This document shows, in pieces, positions 34,038 to 41,094 of a DNA stretch of 55,815 bases. Positions within the stretch are counted from its first letter, which is position 1, and each line of letters starts with the position of its first letter. Below the pieces are notes generated by a model, which saw nothing but the letters and a program-made list of their open reading frames with translations, had not been told where the DNA came from and searched no databases. The translations under genes were made by a program, and so were the position numbers. This DNA is from a virus: positions 1 to 55,815 of IMG/VR virus record IMGVR_UViG_3300038451_000187, one strand, 5' to 3'.

Positions 34038-34751
34038 TTGACCGACCACCTTCAGGCTGCGAACCTTCAGCGCCGCTTCGAATCGTTGAGCGGCAAGCTC
34101 CGCGACTTCCGCACCGAACTCGTTGCCCTCCAGAAGAAGATAGACCGCAAACTGGCGCAGACGCTTCGCGTCCTTCGCGACCTCGACATAACCTTCCGTT
34201 CGAAGCCTCCCGACCTCGCCTTCAAAGATAAGGATGGCGAGTACCGCACGATGGAGGCTTGGGTGGACAGCTTCGTCGCGCCGCTGATAGGCTACAAGCG
34301 GCGCCAAGTGTTCTACAACCTCCATGTTGCGCGGAACCTCGTCGATAAGGTGACCGACGATGAACTGGAGCGCATGGGCATCGAGAAGGCAAAGCAGTTG
34401 TCCCGGTTCGCCGAAGTCAAGGGCAGGGTGACGAAGGAACTCGTCGAGCGGGCACTCACCGTCGAGAGCGCGGACATCTTCAAGCGGGAAATCGACCAAG
34501 CGATTTTCAAGGGCAACCCAGACCACGAGGATCGGTCGGGATGGGCGACCATCGAAATCGAGGGTCCGCGATCGTACACCACAAGGCTGCAAAACTATCT
34601 TCAACTGCGGCGACGGACGGAGGGGCACAAGCCCTCCGACGCGGAACTGCTGTGGCTCGCCGTCGCAGTGGACTTTGAGGAACTAAAGCAGGCCGAGGAA
34701 GAGCGGCGGGCGAAGATCGCTCAACTCCCGGCAGCGACGAAAGCTTCATAG
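34038..34751 (+). CDS. HTH-like protein with N-terminal coiled coil
   Basis: The TTG start at 34038 is chosen because GGAAGGAG lies 7 nt upstream and earlier codons fall inside the palindrome; 237 residues. Residues ~5-55 form a coiled coil. The region YKRRQVFYNLHVARNLVDKVTDDELERMGIEKAKQLSRFAE resembles a helix-turn-helix module of phage proteins (R..(V/A)Y.L...........L..(I/M)G..KA..L). The C-terminus is helical and charged. A DNA-binding role in early regulation or replication is plausible. Confidence 0.55.
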   Translation: MTDHLQAANLQRRFESLSGKLRDFRTELVALQKKIDRKLAQTLRVLRDLDITFRSKPPDLAFKDKDGEYRTMEAWVDSFVAPLIGYKRRQVFYNLHVARNLVDKVTDDELERMGIEKAKQLSRFAEVKGRVTKELVERALTVESADIFKREIDQAIFKGNPDHEDRSGWATIEIEGPRSYTTRLQNYLQLRRRTEGHKPSDAELLWLAVAVDFEELKQAEEERRAKIAQLPAATKAS

Positions 34752-34758
34752 GAGGGTT

Positions 34759-34971
34759 ATGACCATTGAATCTGAGAAAGAAGCCAAACTCGTAGTGCAG
34801 GCCTGCATCGCCACGGCGATGATTTGCACCGACCACCCCGTCCTGGGGCTTCTGGCGCTCGCCATCATGCTGCCGTGGGCGGTCATTGGCCGCGTCGCGG
34901 CTTGGCTTGCCAAGCCCGTCGTCGAGTGGCGCACGAAGAAGAAGGTGCCCGCTAATGCGGTCCCGGCGTGA
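34759..34971 (+). CDS. Small membrane protein
   Basis: ATG 34759 follows AGGAGGG; 70 residues. Two hydrophobic segments (VVQACIATAMICT, PVLGLLALAIMLPWAVIG) are followed by a basic cytoplasmic tail (RTKKKVPANAVPA). A palindrome copy with two arm mismatches falls in the first hydrophobic segment (encoding VQACI). Its TGA is followed at 1 nt by the HNH start. Function unknown. Confidence 0.5.
   Translation: MTIESEKEAKLVVQACIATAMICTDHPVLGLLALAIMLPWAVIGRVAAWLAKPVVEWRTKKKVPANAVPA
34794..34809 (+). repeat. Dispersed palindrome copy 10 (weakest)
   Basis: AGTGCAGGCCTGCATC, two arm mismatches, in frame inside a small membrane-protein gene. Confidence 0.65.
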
Positions 34972-34972
34972 A

Positions 34973-35350
34973 ATGAGCGTCAAGCAATTCGAGCGGCGAC
35001 ACCCAGACCTGCGCCTCCACTATGTTCGGCCGAGCGAATCTCCCAACCCAAGAGGCTTTATCGCGCTGATTACTAGGGGCGGGGAGGACTACGTGCTTGG
35101 GCAGGGAAAGACGCCAAAAAAGGCTATCTATGATGCCTCAGAGCGGTGTTACAAACTCGCCAGTTTGGAGGCCATGGATCGGGCAGATTGGAAAGATCAG
35201 AGAACGGGGCAAACGGGAATCCCCTTGCAGGCTCATCATAAGAAACACCGTGCCCACGGGCGCAACGACTCGCCCAAGAACCTTGAGGCTTTGTCCGTTG
35301 AGAGCCATCGGCGCGAGCATGAGAAAACACCTTCGCCGAGCGAAGCCTAA
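34973..35350 (+). CDS. HNH endonuclease
   Basis: 125 residues from ATG 34973 (alternative 34955). The motif LQAHHKKHRAHGRNDSPKNLEALSVESHRREH contains the HH metal/catalytic pair, the N of the middle turn and the final H of the beta-beta-alpha HNH nuclease fold. An N-terminal part (KQFERRHPDLRLHYV) may bind DNA. The enzyme would nick or cut DNA. It could be a free-standing homing endonuclease or a phage DNA-processing nuclease. A structured-looking non-coding segment follows immediately. Confidence 0.7.
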   Translation: MSVKQFERRHPDLRLHYVRPSESPNPRGFIALITRGGEDYVLGQGKTPKKAIYDASERCYKLASLEAMDRADWKDQRTGQTGIPLQAHHKKHRAHGRNDSPKNLEALSVESHRREHEKTPSPSEA

Positions 35351-35612
35351 CTCGTAGTGTAGAACGGGGTTAGGGAAACGGCGTGGCCTGCGCCATAAAT
35401 GCTTGCGAGGTGGCGAGAGCGCACGTCGAAGCAAGCAGCAGGGTTAGCCAGAAGGCGGTCCCCGCCGGCAGGCGGGTTTCTGGCAGAGACACCATGTAGG
35501 CTAAGGTCACGTCGAAATGAAGGGGGTGGGAACCATGCACCGGCAGGATGTACAAGATCGTTTAGACCGGAGAACGTTGTAGCGGGGGAGCACCGAGCCG
35601 CTGGAAGTAACG
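35351..35612 (+). ncRNA. Candidate structured non-coding region after the HNH gene
   Basis: No convincing ORF covers these ~260 bp. Successive hairpins are visible: GGCG 35380-35383 / CGCC 35391-35394; TGCTTGC 35400-35406 / GCAAGCA 35431-35437; GCCAGAA 35447-35453 / TTCTGGC 35478-35484 enclosing CCCGCC 35461-35466 / GGCGGG 35471-35476; AGCGG 35581-35585 / CCGCT 35598-35602. It ends at a perfect palindrome copy. This may be an RNA element linked to the HNH gene, or a decayed gene; no known RNA family was recognised. Confidence 0.4.
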
Positions 35613-35628
35613 AGTGCAGTCCTGCACT
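35613..35628 (+). repeat. Dispersed palindrome copy 11 (perfect arms)
   Basis: AGTGCAGTCCTGCACT; centre TC. It lies 20 nt upstream of the next ATG, with a poly-G Shine-Dalgarno (GAGGGGGGGGG) directly after it. Confidence 0.9.
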
Positions 35629-35647
35629 GAGGGGGGGGGCACGCAAA

Positions 35648-35929
35648 ATGAGGAAAATCGACGAAAGGCCATTGGCAGAGCGCGACCGAGACGTGATGTC
35701 AACGCTACTTGATCGCCGGTGGTGGAGAGAGTTGTGTCGTTACCTTCCGTGGAAACTCTTCGGATGGAGTTTCAGAGATGGCGCGACCTTCGTCACGCGC
35801 GATACACCGCGTTCGCAGATTGAGATTACTGGTGATCAGCGGAACCAATTGATGTCGGCATTCCGGCGGCTGGAAAGGGGTTCAACATGCGACGAAGGGA
35901 AAAGAAGCGGTTCTTCAGAAACCAAGTGA
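35648..35929 (+). CDS. Hypothetical protein
   Basis: ATG 35648 follows GAGGGGGGGGGC; 93 residues. The N-terminal half (RDVMSTLLDRRWWRELCRYLPWKLFGWSFRDGATFVTR) is Trp/Arg-rich and could bind nucleic acid or membrane. The C-terminal part is helical and polar. Its last 43 bp overlap the next gene in another frame. No family is recognised. Confidence 0.5.
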   Translation: MRKIDERPLAERDRDVMSTLLDRRWWRELCRYLPWKLFGWSFRDGATFVTRDTPRSQIEITGDQRNQLMSAFRRLERGSTCDEGKRSGSSETK

Positions 35930-36093
35930 ATTCACTGGTAGATGATATCGAGCGGATGCTCATGCCGAGAGTCAAGTTTTCGCTTATGGAAGAGAAACAA
36001 CTGCAAGGGTTGGTTCAACGCCTCGTCAACAAAGCCTACCGTCACGGTTTCGGACGCGGACTGCGGGACGGGATAGACAACCCTCGGGCCTAG
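35887..36093 (+). CDS. Small basic helical protein
   Basis: ATG 35887 with AAGGGG upstream, overlapping the previous gene by 43 bp; 68 residues. Basic N-terminus (MRRREKKRFFRNQ) then helices (SLVDDIERMLMPRVKFSLMEEKQLQGLVQRLVNKAYRHGFGRGLRDG). Overlap and coupling support expression. Function unknown. Confidence 0.5.
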   Translation: MRRREKKRFFRNQVNSLVDDIERMLMPRVKFSLMEEKQLQGLVQRLVNKAYRHGFGRGLRDGIDNPRA

Positions 36094-36127
36094 CCAGAAT
36101 TATTTTCACCCACCTTGAAGAATTATC

Positions 36128-36156
36128 TTGACATAAGCCGCTTATAGTGATAAACA
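36128..36156 (+). promoter_or_regulatory. Promoter C with embedded operator
   Basis: -35 TTGACA (36128-36133), 17-nt spacer, weak -10 TAAACA (36151-36156). The perfect 13-bp palindrome ATAAGC-C-GCTTAT (36133-36145) overlaps the -35 edge exactly as at promoters A and B. The downstream gene starts at 36178 with GAGGTG in its leader. Confidence 0.65.
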
Positions 36157-36177
36157 CTATGTCCGTGAGGTGTAGGT

Positions 36178-36921
36178 ATGAAGGAACGCCCAATTATTTT
36201 CACCGGCGAATCCGTGAAGGCCATTCTGGAGGGTCGGAAGACCATGACGCGAAGGGTGGCGAAAATAATCTGTGATATTGCGGCACGGCATGAAAACATT
36301 CGCGTGCGAAAACTGTCAGGCCGAGAAGTATGGAGCATCAATCGTGACGCCATGTACACTCCAGCCTTGCGCGAGCCATTTGAAGTGGCGTGTCGCTACG
36401 GAGTTCCCGGCGACCGGCTGTGGGTGCGGGAGACTTTTGTTCTTGAACCAGAAGTTGACGGAGAACCGCCGACCTTCGGTGACGGACGCCCCACGCTTTG
36501 GGAAGGGGAAAATGGCAAGACATGGGTGCAGGCTCACTACCGAGCAACTGATCCTACACCGGAACTTTCATGTACGGGCGGTCACAAGTGCGACGGAAGT
36601 ACACCATGCTGTCATTGGCGTCCATCAATCTTCATGCCCCGCTGGGCCTCGCGGCTGACGCTAGAGATTACTGATCTGGGGGTCGAGCGGGTGCAGGACA
36701 TCAGCAAACAGGATGCGCTTGCTGAGGGGATCGAAGCTCTCAAAGATCAATTTAACGGTTGCTTTGTTGTCGCCGAAGAGATTGGAAAGGGCGGAGGGAT
36801 GAGTGGGACAACCGCTAAGGAATGCTTTCAAAGAATTTGGGACTCCATCAACGCAAAGCGCGGCTACGGCTGGGATGTGAATCCGTGGGTATGGGTTATC
36901 AGTTTTAAGCAGCTAAAATGA
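36178..36921 (+). CDS. ASCH-like phage protein
   Basis: 247 residues, directly after promoter C. ERPIIFTGESVKAILEGRKTMTRRV at the N-terminus is the typical opening of phage ASCH-domain-like proteins (K-T-x-T-R-R). The later GDRLWVRETFVLEPE, SIFMPRWASRLTLEITDLGVERVQDIS and DVNPWVWVISFK also fit. The fold is thought to bind RNA or modified bases. It is the promoter-proximal gene, so it is probably expressed early. Confidence 0.7.
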   Translation: MKERPIIFTGESVKAILEGRKTMTRRVAKIICDIAARHENIRVRKLSGREVWSINRDAMYTPALREPFEVACRYGVPGDRLWVRETFVLEPEVDGEPPTFGDGRPTLWEGENGKTWVQAHYRATDPTPELSCTGGHKCDGSTPCCHWRPSIFMPRWASRLTLEITDLGVERVQDISKQDALAEGIEALKDQFNGCFVVAEEIGKGGGMSGTTAKECFQRIWDSINAKRGYGWDVNPWVWVISFKQLK

Positions 36922-37202
36922 GGTTGTCCGTGCCCAGAGGCACAGCGCTAATCTTCCGCTTCAACTGTCCGACGTGCGGCGCCGAGAACACGGCGACCTG
37001 CCGCAAGTGCAGGGCGGTTTACCGCTTTGACCCAACGCGGGGGCCGGGGGAGAAGCTATTGACGCGCCACCTGAAGTTCTCGTCGGGGCAGTGGGCGCGG
37101 ATCGTCGGCAGGGCGAAGATTCTGAACATCTCGCCGGCAGAGTACGTGCGGCTGAGTTGCGCCGACACCTTGGCGATGCCGCCCGAGCGGCTGATTAGCT
37201 GA
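36918..37202 (+). CDS. Zinc-finger protein with ribbon-helix-helix-like tail
   Basis: ATGA overlap with the ASCH-like gene; 94 residues. FNCPTCGAENTATCRKC is a zinc ribbon (CxxC...CxxC). The C-terminal stretch (LKFSSGQWARIVGRAKILNISPAEYVRLSCAD) has a strand plus two helices, as in ribbon-helix-helix DNA-binding proteins. It could bind the operators described here, but nothing in the sequence proves that. Confidence 0.55.
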   Translation: MRLSVPRGTALIFRFNCPTCGAENTATCRKCRAVYRFDPTRGPGEKLLTRHLKFSSGQWARIVGRAKILNISPAEYVRLSCADTLAMPPERLIS

Positions 37203-37214
37203 GAGAGGTGAACC

Positions 37215-37523
37215 ATGGGGAAGTTGGCACGACGGGTACCTCGCGGTGGGAAAGCTCTATTCCAAAACCTGATGGTAAACACGAAGGAACTGCGCTGCAT
37301 GGATTGTGGCGGGTTCGCTCTTGATGGTGGCTCGATATTCTTTGGAGCTTTCAAGGTGGAAAATGGTTGGGCGAAACTTGGAGCCATTTGTGAACTTTGC
37401 ACACTTCGACGCCTTGCACGTCGTGGAGAATTCGTCAACTCCTCATCCAGCGAATGCTGCCAAGTTGAATTGCCTCATTTGGGTATCAGAAAGCAACAAC
37501 TTGATGTTCCGTGGAAACGGTAG
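37215..37523 (+). CDS. Small Cys-rich protein
   Basis: ATG 37215 follows GAGAGAGGTG; 102 residues. ELRCMDCGGFALDGGSIFFGAF...WAKLGAICELCTLRRLARRGEF contains two CxxC pairs, suggesting one zinc site. The basic N-terminus and helical C-terminus have no recognised family. It is followed by a palindrome copy 10 bp after the stop. Confidence 0.5.
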   Translation: MGKLARRVPRGGKALFQNLMVNTKELRCMDCGGFALDGGSIFFGAFKVENGWAKLGAICELCTLRRLARRGEFVNSSSSECCQVELPHLGIRKQQLDVPWKR

Positions 37524-37533
37524 GTTTCATCTA

Positions 37534-37549
37534 AGTGTAGTCCTGCACT
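37534..37549 (+). repeat. Dispersed palindrome copy 12
   Basis: AGTGTAGTCCTGCACT, one arm mismatch, between the Cys-rich gene and the RecT-like gene; AAGGAGG follows immediately. Confidence 0.85.
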
Positions 37550-37561
37550 AAGGAGGATTTC

Positions 37562-38881
37562 ATGGGAATGGATGATGTACAAGGAATAACTTTGAAGTTG
37601 ACCGAAGAGGACATCCGGCTGGCCTGCACGGAGAGCCGCGTCCCCTTCGCGGGGCTCGTCGCAATCTGGCGCCGTTTCCGCAGCCAGGACGAAGCCATCC
37701 AGATGGCCGATGTGCTCTACCTGATGGCGCTCGCCAAGTCGAAGAACCTCAATCCCCTCGACAACAATTACTCGCTGATCCCGCGTAGCGGAAACAAGGG
37801 TTTCAGCCTGACGTTCACCAAGGACGCTGCCCTACAGGTCATCACGAACCATCCTCGCGTGAAGCCGGGGAGCTTGAAGCGGTTCTTCATAAGCAAAGGG
37901 CAACGCCTGGAGTGGTCGAAGTCCCCGGGGCACAAGAACATTGGGCCAGAGTTCGACTGGGAACTTGAAGCCCACATCACTGTGGAAGACAGGGAAGGTC
38001 TGGTATTGGAGGGGGTGGCGAAGTTCCGCAACGTTTATTCCTCCGGTAACGACGGGAATCCAAAACCCCTTTGGGTCAAGGACCAAGGGGGCATGACGAT
38101 GAAGCAGGCGTACAAGGACTTGGCGAACACGCAGTTCGGCGGGGGCCTGCCCGACGAAGAGGATTTGCGCGAAGGGGCCATCGACACCTCGGCGACCGTC
38201 GAGCCGCAGCGCAGCCTCCCCGCCACGACGAACGGCAAGCCCCAACCTACCCCCGAGCAGCCGCAGGCTGCGCCGGGGCCTGACATGACGAGCATCGTCG
38301 CCAAGGGCGAGCAGTTGGGCATGACCGCCGAGACGACGTTGGCAGCTTTCACCGAAGCCGTGAAGGTGGGCGTTGAACGCGAAGCGTTCGAGCGGAAGCT
38401 CGACGAAGAGATTGCGACGCGGGGGAAGAAAGCGGAGAAGAAGCCTGGGCGGGCGCGGAAGGCTGCGGAGCCGGTCATCACCATCGTCGGGACTATCGAT
38501 GGCATCTCGGAGCGGCGAAGGACCGTCGAGCGGAAGGAAGGGGAACCCGAGAAGCCGGGGCAGAAATATCTGGTCCTCGCCGTCGGCCAGCAGGAATTCT
38601 TCATGTGGGATAGTAAATGGTTTGAGGTGGCATTCGACTGTTTGGGATTCAATGGGAAGCCTCAGCCGAAGGTCAAGATCGGTTACACCACTTCGCAGAA
38701 GGACGACAAGGTGTTCTACGAAGTGAAGGAGTTCGAAGTGCTCGCCGACGAGCCGCAGGCTCAACCAGAGCCCGAGCCGCCGAAGGCGGAGGAATCGCCT
38801 GCGCCCACACCAGAACCTCCGAAGGAGAAAGCCGCAGAGCCTTCGCCGAAGCCGGTCGAGCAAAGCTCATTCTTGTTCTAG
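37562..38881 (+). CDS. RecT/Bet-like single-strand annealing protein
   Basis: 439 residues, ATG 37562 after AAGGAGG. MADVLYLMALAKSKNLNPLDNNYSLIPRSGNKGFSLTFTKDAALQVITNHP matches the RecT/Bet pattern (helix, N-P-L/F, a strand over substrate, KDA..). It should anneal complementary single strands during phage recombination. The C-terminal third is Pro/Glu-rich, followed by the hydrophobic end SFLF, recalling SSB-like tail interaction motifs. The TAG stop is completed by a palindrome copy. It heads a cluster containing the RAMP-like gene and the SbcC-like gene. Confidence 0.65.
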   Translation: MGMDDVQGITLKLTEEDIRLACTESRVPFAGLVAIWRRFRSQDEAIQMADVLYLMALAKSKNLNPLDNNYSLIPRSGNKGFSLTFTKDAALQVITNHPRVKPGSLKRFFISKGQRLEWSKSPGHKNIGPEFDWELEAHITVEDREGLVLEGVAKFRNVYSSGNDGNPKPLWVKDQGGMTMKQAYKDLANTQFGGGLPDEEDLREGAIDTSATVEPQRSLPATTNGKPQPTPEQPQAAPGPDMTSIVAKGEQLGMTAETTLAAFTEAVKVGVEREAFERKLDEEIATRGKKAEKKPGRARKAAEPVITIVGTIDGISERRRTVERKEGEPEKPGQKYLVLAVGQQEFFMWDSKWFEVAFDCLGFNGKPQPKVKIGYTTSQKDDKVFYEVKEFEVLADEPQAQPEPEPPKAEESPAPTPEPPKEKAAEPSPKPVEQSSFLF

Positions 38882-38895
38882 TGCAGGACTGCACG
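38880..38895 (+). repeat. Dispersed palindrome copy 13
   Basis: AGTGCAGGACTGCACG, one arm mismatch, starting in the TAG stop of the RecT-like gene and followed by AAGGAG. Confidence 0.85.
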
Positions 38896-38906
38896 AAGGA
38901 GCGTCG

Positions 38907-39146
38907 ATGGCAGGAGAATATACAGCGGATTGTGGATGCAAAATCCACGTCATCCAGTGGACTTCCAAGCGGAAGGTCGTAACTCAGGAGAGTTGCCCGC
39001 TGCATAAGCACGCCAAGGAAGTGTTGGAGGTTCTGAAAGAACTGAGTGCTGGCATGTGGGCTGGGGAAGGTTCCTCACTCCCCTGTGTTCTTGGCAGCCA
39101 AGTAGCGAAGGCGCGTGCTGCCATCTCCAAATCTGAAGGGAAGTAA
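38907..39146 (+). CDS. Small Cys/His protein
   Basis: ATG 38907 after GAAGGAG; 79 residues. YTADCGCKIHVIQ...SCPLHKHAKEV contains a C-x-C and C-x-x-H arrangement that could hold zinc. The C-terminus is helical. No family is recognised. Confidence 0.5.
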   Translation: MAGEYTADCGCKIHVIQWTSKRKVVTQESCPLHKHAKEVLEVLKELSAGMWAGEGSSLPCVLGSQVAKARAAISKSEGK

Positions 39147-39147
39147 C

Positions 39148-39366
39148 ATGCCATTATTCCAGGACTCCGGGCAAACTCCCGACCGCCGCCGCGAAGAGGC
39201 GAAGGAACTCCTCGCGCAGGTCATCGACGCCGTGGAGGCGATGACGGATAAGGATCGCAGGCTCGTCGAGAAGATTTCGGGGCGCTTCCAGAAGTACGGC
39301 GACGAAGCGTTTGTCAACGCCAATGATGTGTTTTGGCTGCGCGACATACGCGACCGCTACGTCTAA
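39148..39366 (+). CDS. Small acidic helical protein
   Basis: ATG 39148 after AAGGGAAG, 1 nt from the preceding stop; 72 residues, almost entirely helical and charged (RRREEAKELLAQVIDAVEAMTDKDRRLVEKISGRF). Function unknown. Tight spacing fits operon translation. Confidence 0.5.
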   Translation: MPLFQDSGQTPDRRREEAKELLAQVIDAVEAMTDKDRRLVEKISGRFQKYGDEAFVNANDVFWLRDIRDRYV

Positions 39367-39374
39367 GGAGAAAC

Positions 39375-39599
39375 ATGAAAATCACCATTGAGAGCACAAG
39401 CAAGATTGTCGATTTGGACGGAGTCCCTGGCCGAGTTTGGGAAGGCGTGAGCGAAGGTGGAGTCAAGGTAATCTGCTTCATCACGCGCATCGTAGCTCAG
39501 ACGACGGGCCAAGACTTGAAGCAGTTAGAAGCGGAACTCCAGGAGCAGCGGGTGCCTTCGGAGGAAGCCAAGGCTATCCCTCTTCGCCTGATTTTGTAG
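39375..39599 (+). CDS. Small phage protein
   Basis: ATG 39375 after AAGGAGAA; 74 residues. The N-terminal strands (MKITIESTSKIVDLDGVPGRVWEGVSEGGVKVICFITRIV) resemble small phage proteins that form compact beta folds. The C-terminus is helical. Its TAG is completed by a perfect palindrome copy. Function unknown. Confidence 0.55.
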   Translation: MKITIESTSKIVDLDGVPGRVWEGVSEGGVKVICFITRIVAQTTGQDLKQLEAELQEQRVPSEEAKAIPLRLIL

Positions 39600-39613
39600 T
39601 GCAGGACTGCACT
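39598..39613 (+). repeat. Dispersed palindrome copy 14 (perfect arms)
   Basis: AGTGCAGGACTGCACT, starting in a TAG stop and followed by GAGG and a GTG start. Confidence 0.9.
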
Positions 39614-39623
39614 GAGGTTCGAC

Positions 39624-39872
39624 GTGAAGAGAATCCTGTATCGTGAAGTCCTCGTCAAGGTGCTGGCCAAGAAGCACGGGCAGGCTTACGCCTGCTGGTG
39701 GTCGAGGCCTCACGTTGCAAAGTGTGGGAAGTGCAGGCGCGGAGTCCTCATCGCTGACGACCCGAAATGCAAGGTCTGTGGCGCTGAAATCGAGTGGCTA
39801 TACGACGCGGTTTCGGGCCTCGTCGAATATCAGAGGCAGATAGTAGCGAGATACCGAAGGGGGACGGAATGA
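39624..39872 (+). CDS. Zinc-ribbon protein
   Basis: GTG start; 82 residues. HVAKCGKCRRGVLIADDPKCKVCGAEIEW is a CxxC...CxxC zinc ribbon after a basic N-terminal helix (YREVLVKVLAKKHGQAY). It overlaps the next gene (ATGA). A nucleic-acid-binding role is likely. Confidence 0.5.
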   Translation: MKRILYREVLVKVLAKKHGQAYACWWSRPHVAKCGKCRRGVLIADDPKCKVCGAEIEWLYDAVSGLVEYQRQIVARYRRGTE

Positions 39873-40135
39873 GAGCCAAGTGGATTCGCTTCGTCGAGAT
39901 TCCAAACAGCCCAGAGCGAAAAACGAAGGTATGGCAGGTTGTAGCGAAGCAGAACGGTATGGGGGTAGGAGTTATTCGTTGGTTCACAAGCTGGCGTTGC
40001 TACACTTTTTTACCCGATTCTACGACAATCTTCGAGGAAGACTGCCTCCGCGACATCGCGGAGTTCGTCGAGAGCGAAACACGCAAGCACCGAGAGGCTA
40101 ACAAGGCGGCGAAGGCCGCTAAAGGAGCGGAATGA
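39869..40135 (+). CDS. Hypothetical phage protein
   Basis: The start at 39869 is set by ATGA overlap; 88 residues. It has a beta-rich front (KWIRFVEIPNSPERKTKVWQVVAKQNGMGVGVIRWFTSWRCYTFLP) and a Lys/Ala-rich helical end. This layout is frequent in small phage proteins of unknown function. It overlaps the next gene by ATGA. Confidence 0.55.
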   Translation: MRAKWIRFVEIPNSPERKTKVWQVVAKQNGMGVGVIRWFTSWRCYTFLPDSTTIFEEDCLRDIAEFVESETRKHREANKAAKAAKGAE

Positions 40136-40524
40136 GCGCGACAGGGGCAGTCTTATTCCCGACCGGGAAAATCGGATGGTTCGAAATGCACACCATCGTG
40201 CCGGGCTGGTACTCGACGGTCTATGCCGACTATCGCACGGCGAACGAGCACTGGTACGACAAAGCTCCGCGCACCGAATGTCACTGTGGAGAGGCTCAAC
40301 GGATTACCCTTGTACAGTTAACCGATGGCTATTGGTACTGGCCTGCCGTTGCGTGCGAGACTTGCCTCCAATTCTTAGGAGCGTGCAGCATGGAAGGCCA
40401 GGAAGAGGTGGTTTGGGACTTCAAGCGCGATGGGGTTCCAGACTGGTTTGAGAAGGCTCTGCGACGGGCCTTAGAAAAGGAGAAACATGAAAACAGCGAC
40501 GGAAATATCCAACGTCAGCAATGA
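40132..40524 (+). CDS. Hypothetical protein with Cys pairs
   Basis: 130 residues. W-rich strands (GWFEMHTIVPGWYSTVYADYRTANEHWYD) are followed by ECHCGEAQ and ACETCLQFLGAC, possible zinc ligands. Its 3' end overlaps the RAMP-like gene by 38 bp. Function unknown. Confidence 0.5.
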   Translation: MSATGAVLFPTGKIGWFEMHTIVPGWYSTVYADYRTANEHWYDKAPRTECHCGEAQRITLVQLTDGYWYWPAVACETCLQFLGACSMEGQEEVVWDFKRDGVPDWFEKALRRALEKEKHENSDGNIQRQQ

Positions 40525-41089
40525 TGCGGAATCGACAATCATGGTTCCGTACCAAGCTGAAGTCGAAGTTGTCGGGACCGCAGCACTTCTCTTTCACCGC
40601 TGGAGCGTGGACGGGGTGGAAGCGAAGTCCAAGGCGGCGAAGGGTTCCAAGGCCAAAAAGGAAGATGACCTTGAGAGCTACGTGTACCGTGACTCGAAAG
40701 GCATCCTATGTGTTCCTGGTGAGTACTTCCGCATGGCCATCGTCAACGCTGCGAAGTACCGGCAGGATCCCCGGTCGCCACGCAAGTCGGCGATGGACAT
40801 CACGAAGGCTGGCGTTGTCGCGATGAGTCCGCTTTGCTCCCTCGGCGTGAAGGATTGGGATGAGGTGGACCGTCGTCGTGTGACGATCCAGAGGAACGCA
40901 ATCACTCGCTCCCGGCCAGCGATGAAGGAAGGTTGGAAGTGTCGCTTCACCCTCCAAGTGCTTTTGCCGGAGTATATCAACTCGGCAATGCTGAATGATC
41001 TCATCCAGCAAGCGGGTAGGCTCATCGGGGTCGGAGATTTTCGTCCGACTTTTGGTCGCTTTCAGGTCGTCGGGTTCAAGGTTTTGTAG
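40487..41089 (+). CDS. RAMP/Cas7-like phage protein
   Basis: ATG 40487 after AAAAGGAG; 200 residues. Motif order fits a RAMP (Cas7-like) fold: VEVVGTAALLFHR near the N-terminus (G..pLLf.r), LCVPGEYFRMAIVNAAKY (PG...R.A), a middle RRVTIQRNAITRSRPAMKEGWKCRFTLQVL, and a Gly-rich C-terminal LIGVGDFRPTFGRFQVV (GxGdxRPxfGrf). The family resemblance is my pattern inference. Cas7-type proteins bind single-stranded nucleic acid at regular spacing. A 5-nt-periodic array begins 6 nt after its stop, which makes binding of that array (as RNA or ssDNA) an attractive idea. Confidence 0.5.
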   Translation: MKTATEISNVSNDAESTIMVPYQAEVEVVGTAALLFHRWSVDGVEAKSKAAKGSKAKKEDDLESYVYRDSKGILCVPGEYFRMAIVNAAKYRQDPRSPRKSAMDITKAGVVAMSPLCSLGVKDWDEVDRRRVTIQRNAITRSRPAMKEGWKCRFTLQVLLPEYINSAMLNDLIQQAGRLIGVGDFRPTFGRFQVVGFKVL

Positions 41090-41094
41090 TGACA

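Noticed and set aside
37832-38863. 343-codon minus-strand frame opposite the RecT-like gene
   Set aside because: Typical antisense shadow of a GC-rich gene; Leu/Arg-dominated and no start signal.
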